64,000 nucleotides of DNA from Okapia johnstoni (lineage: Eukaryota > Chordata > Mammalia > Artiodactyla > Giraffidae): contig JAGTYA010000024.1 of assembly GCA_024291935.2 (NCBI GenBank), forward strand, positions 5,270,001-5,334,000, in the 5' to 3' direction. The notes beneath the pieces were generated by a model. It was not told the origin of the DNA. It ran no database searches and saw only the letters and a list, made by a program, of their open reading frames with translations. Each line of letters opens with the position of its first letter. Within the stretch, counting starts at the first letter, position 1. Position numbers and translations under genes: made by a program. Shown in pieces: positions 63,885 through 64,000 of the stretch.

Positions 63885-64000
63885 TGACTCCTTACCATGC
63901 CATGCTGCTTGCTCATACCATGACCTTGGGCAAATCATTTCCCCCATCTGTGCATCCTCAGTTTTTAATCTTTAAAGTGAGAGGCTGCCCTTTATTATTT
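63885..64000 (+). mobile_element. MIR SINE, cut by window end
   Basis: ATGACCTTGGGCAAATCATT, TCCTCAGTTTTTAATCTTTA and AAGTGAGAGGCTGCCC. The element continues past the window. Confidence 0.8.

Overview
The window looks like ruminant nuclear DNA (bovid or close relative). It holds many copies of BovB (RTE-type LINE) and of its dependent SINEs Bov-tA and Bov-A2, CHR-type SINEs as found in cetartiodactyls, and at its left edge a ruminant-style L1 3' end. Older mammal-wide layers (MIR, L2, ancient L1M, MaLR/MLT1 LTRs, a MER5-like fragment, a mariner) lie beneath. I found no exon, intact open reading frame or functional RNA gene of a host gene; the window reads as intergenic or intronic sequence.

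Layout. 1-10.7 kb: an L1 3' end with target-site duplication (TSD), a probable LTR piece, a recent 166-bp tandem duplication, then GC-richer sequence dense in MIR/L2 relics with a candidate conserved regulatory block near 3.2-3.4 kb. 10.4-17.9 kb: Bov-tA and BovB insertions, including a head-to-head SINE pair, then a 5'-truncated L1. 17.9-24.8 kb: one ancient L1 5' region invaded by a near full-length mariner and by a near full-length BovB whose 5' third is inverted. 24.8-29.7 kb: MIR-rich sequence with young SINEs nested in MIRs. 29.7-31.5 kb: a second ancient L1 5' region. 31.7-33.0 kb: a decayed pre-rRNA segment (5' external transcribed spacer plus the first ~85 nt of 18S) joined directly to the 5' end of BovB. 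33.0-37.6 kb: three copies of one LTR family, one invaded by a Bov-tA/BovB composite that shares a single TSD. 37.6-58 kb: MIR/L2-rich sequence with an MLT1 LTR, CHR SINEs, several Bov-tA copies, an ancient L1 3' end and a tight cluster of five CCAAT boxes near 50.3 kb. 58.1-64 kb: a long GT microsatellite, a decayed L1 ORF2 and three more Bov-tA copies.

How it fits together. Nearly all recognisable coding capacity is retrotransposon-derived and broken. BovB supplies the reverse transcriptase that mobilised the Bov-tA/Bov-A2 SINEs, and the window records several LINE outcomes: 5' truncation, 5' inversion (twin priming), short simple-repeat tails with TSDs, repeated use of one target, and apparent template-switch chimeras (pre-rRNA with BovB, and Bov-tA with BovB). 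The chimeras are the most interesting content. I do not see a new gene system. Family names come from recalled consensus sequences, not a search, so boundaries of old repeats are approximate (tens of bases).
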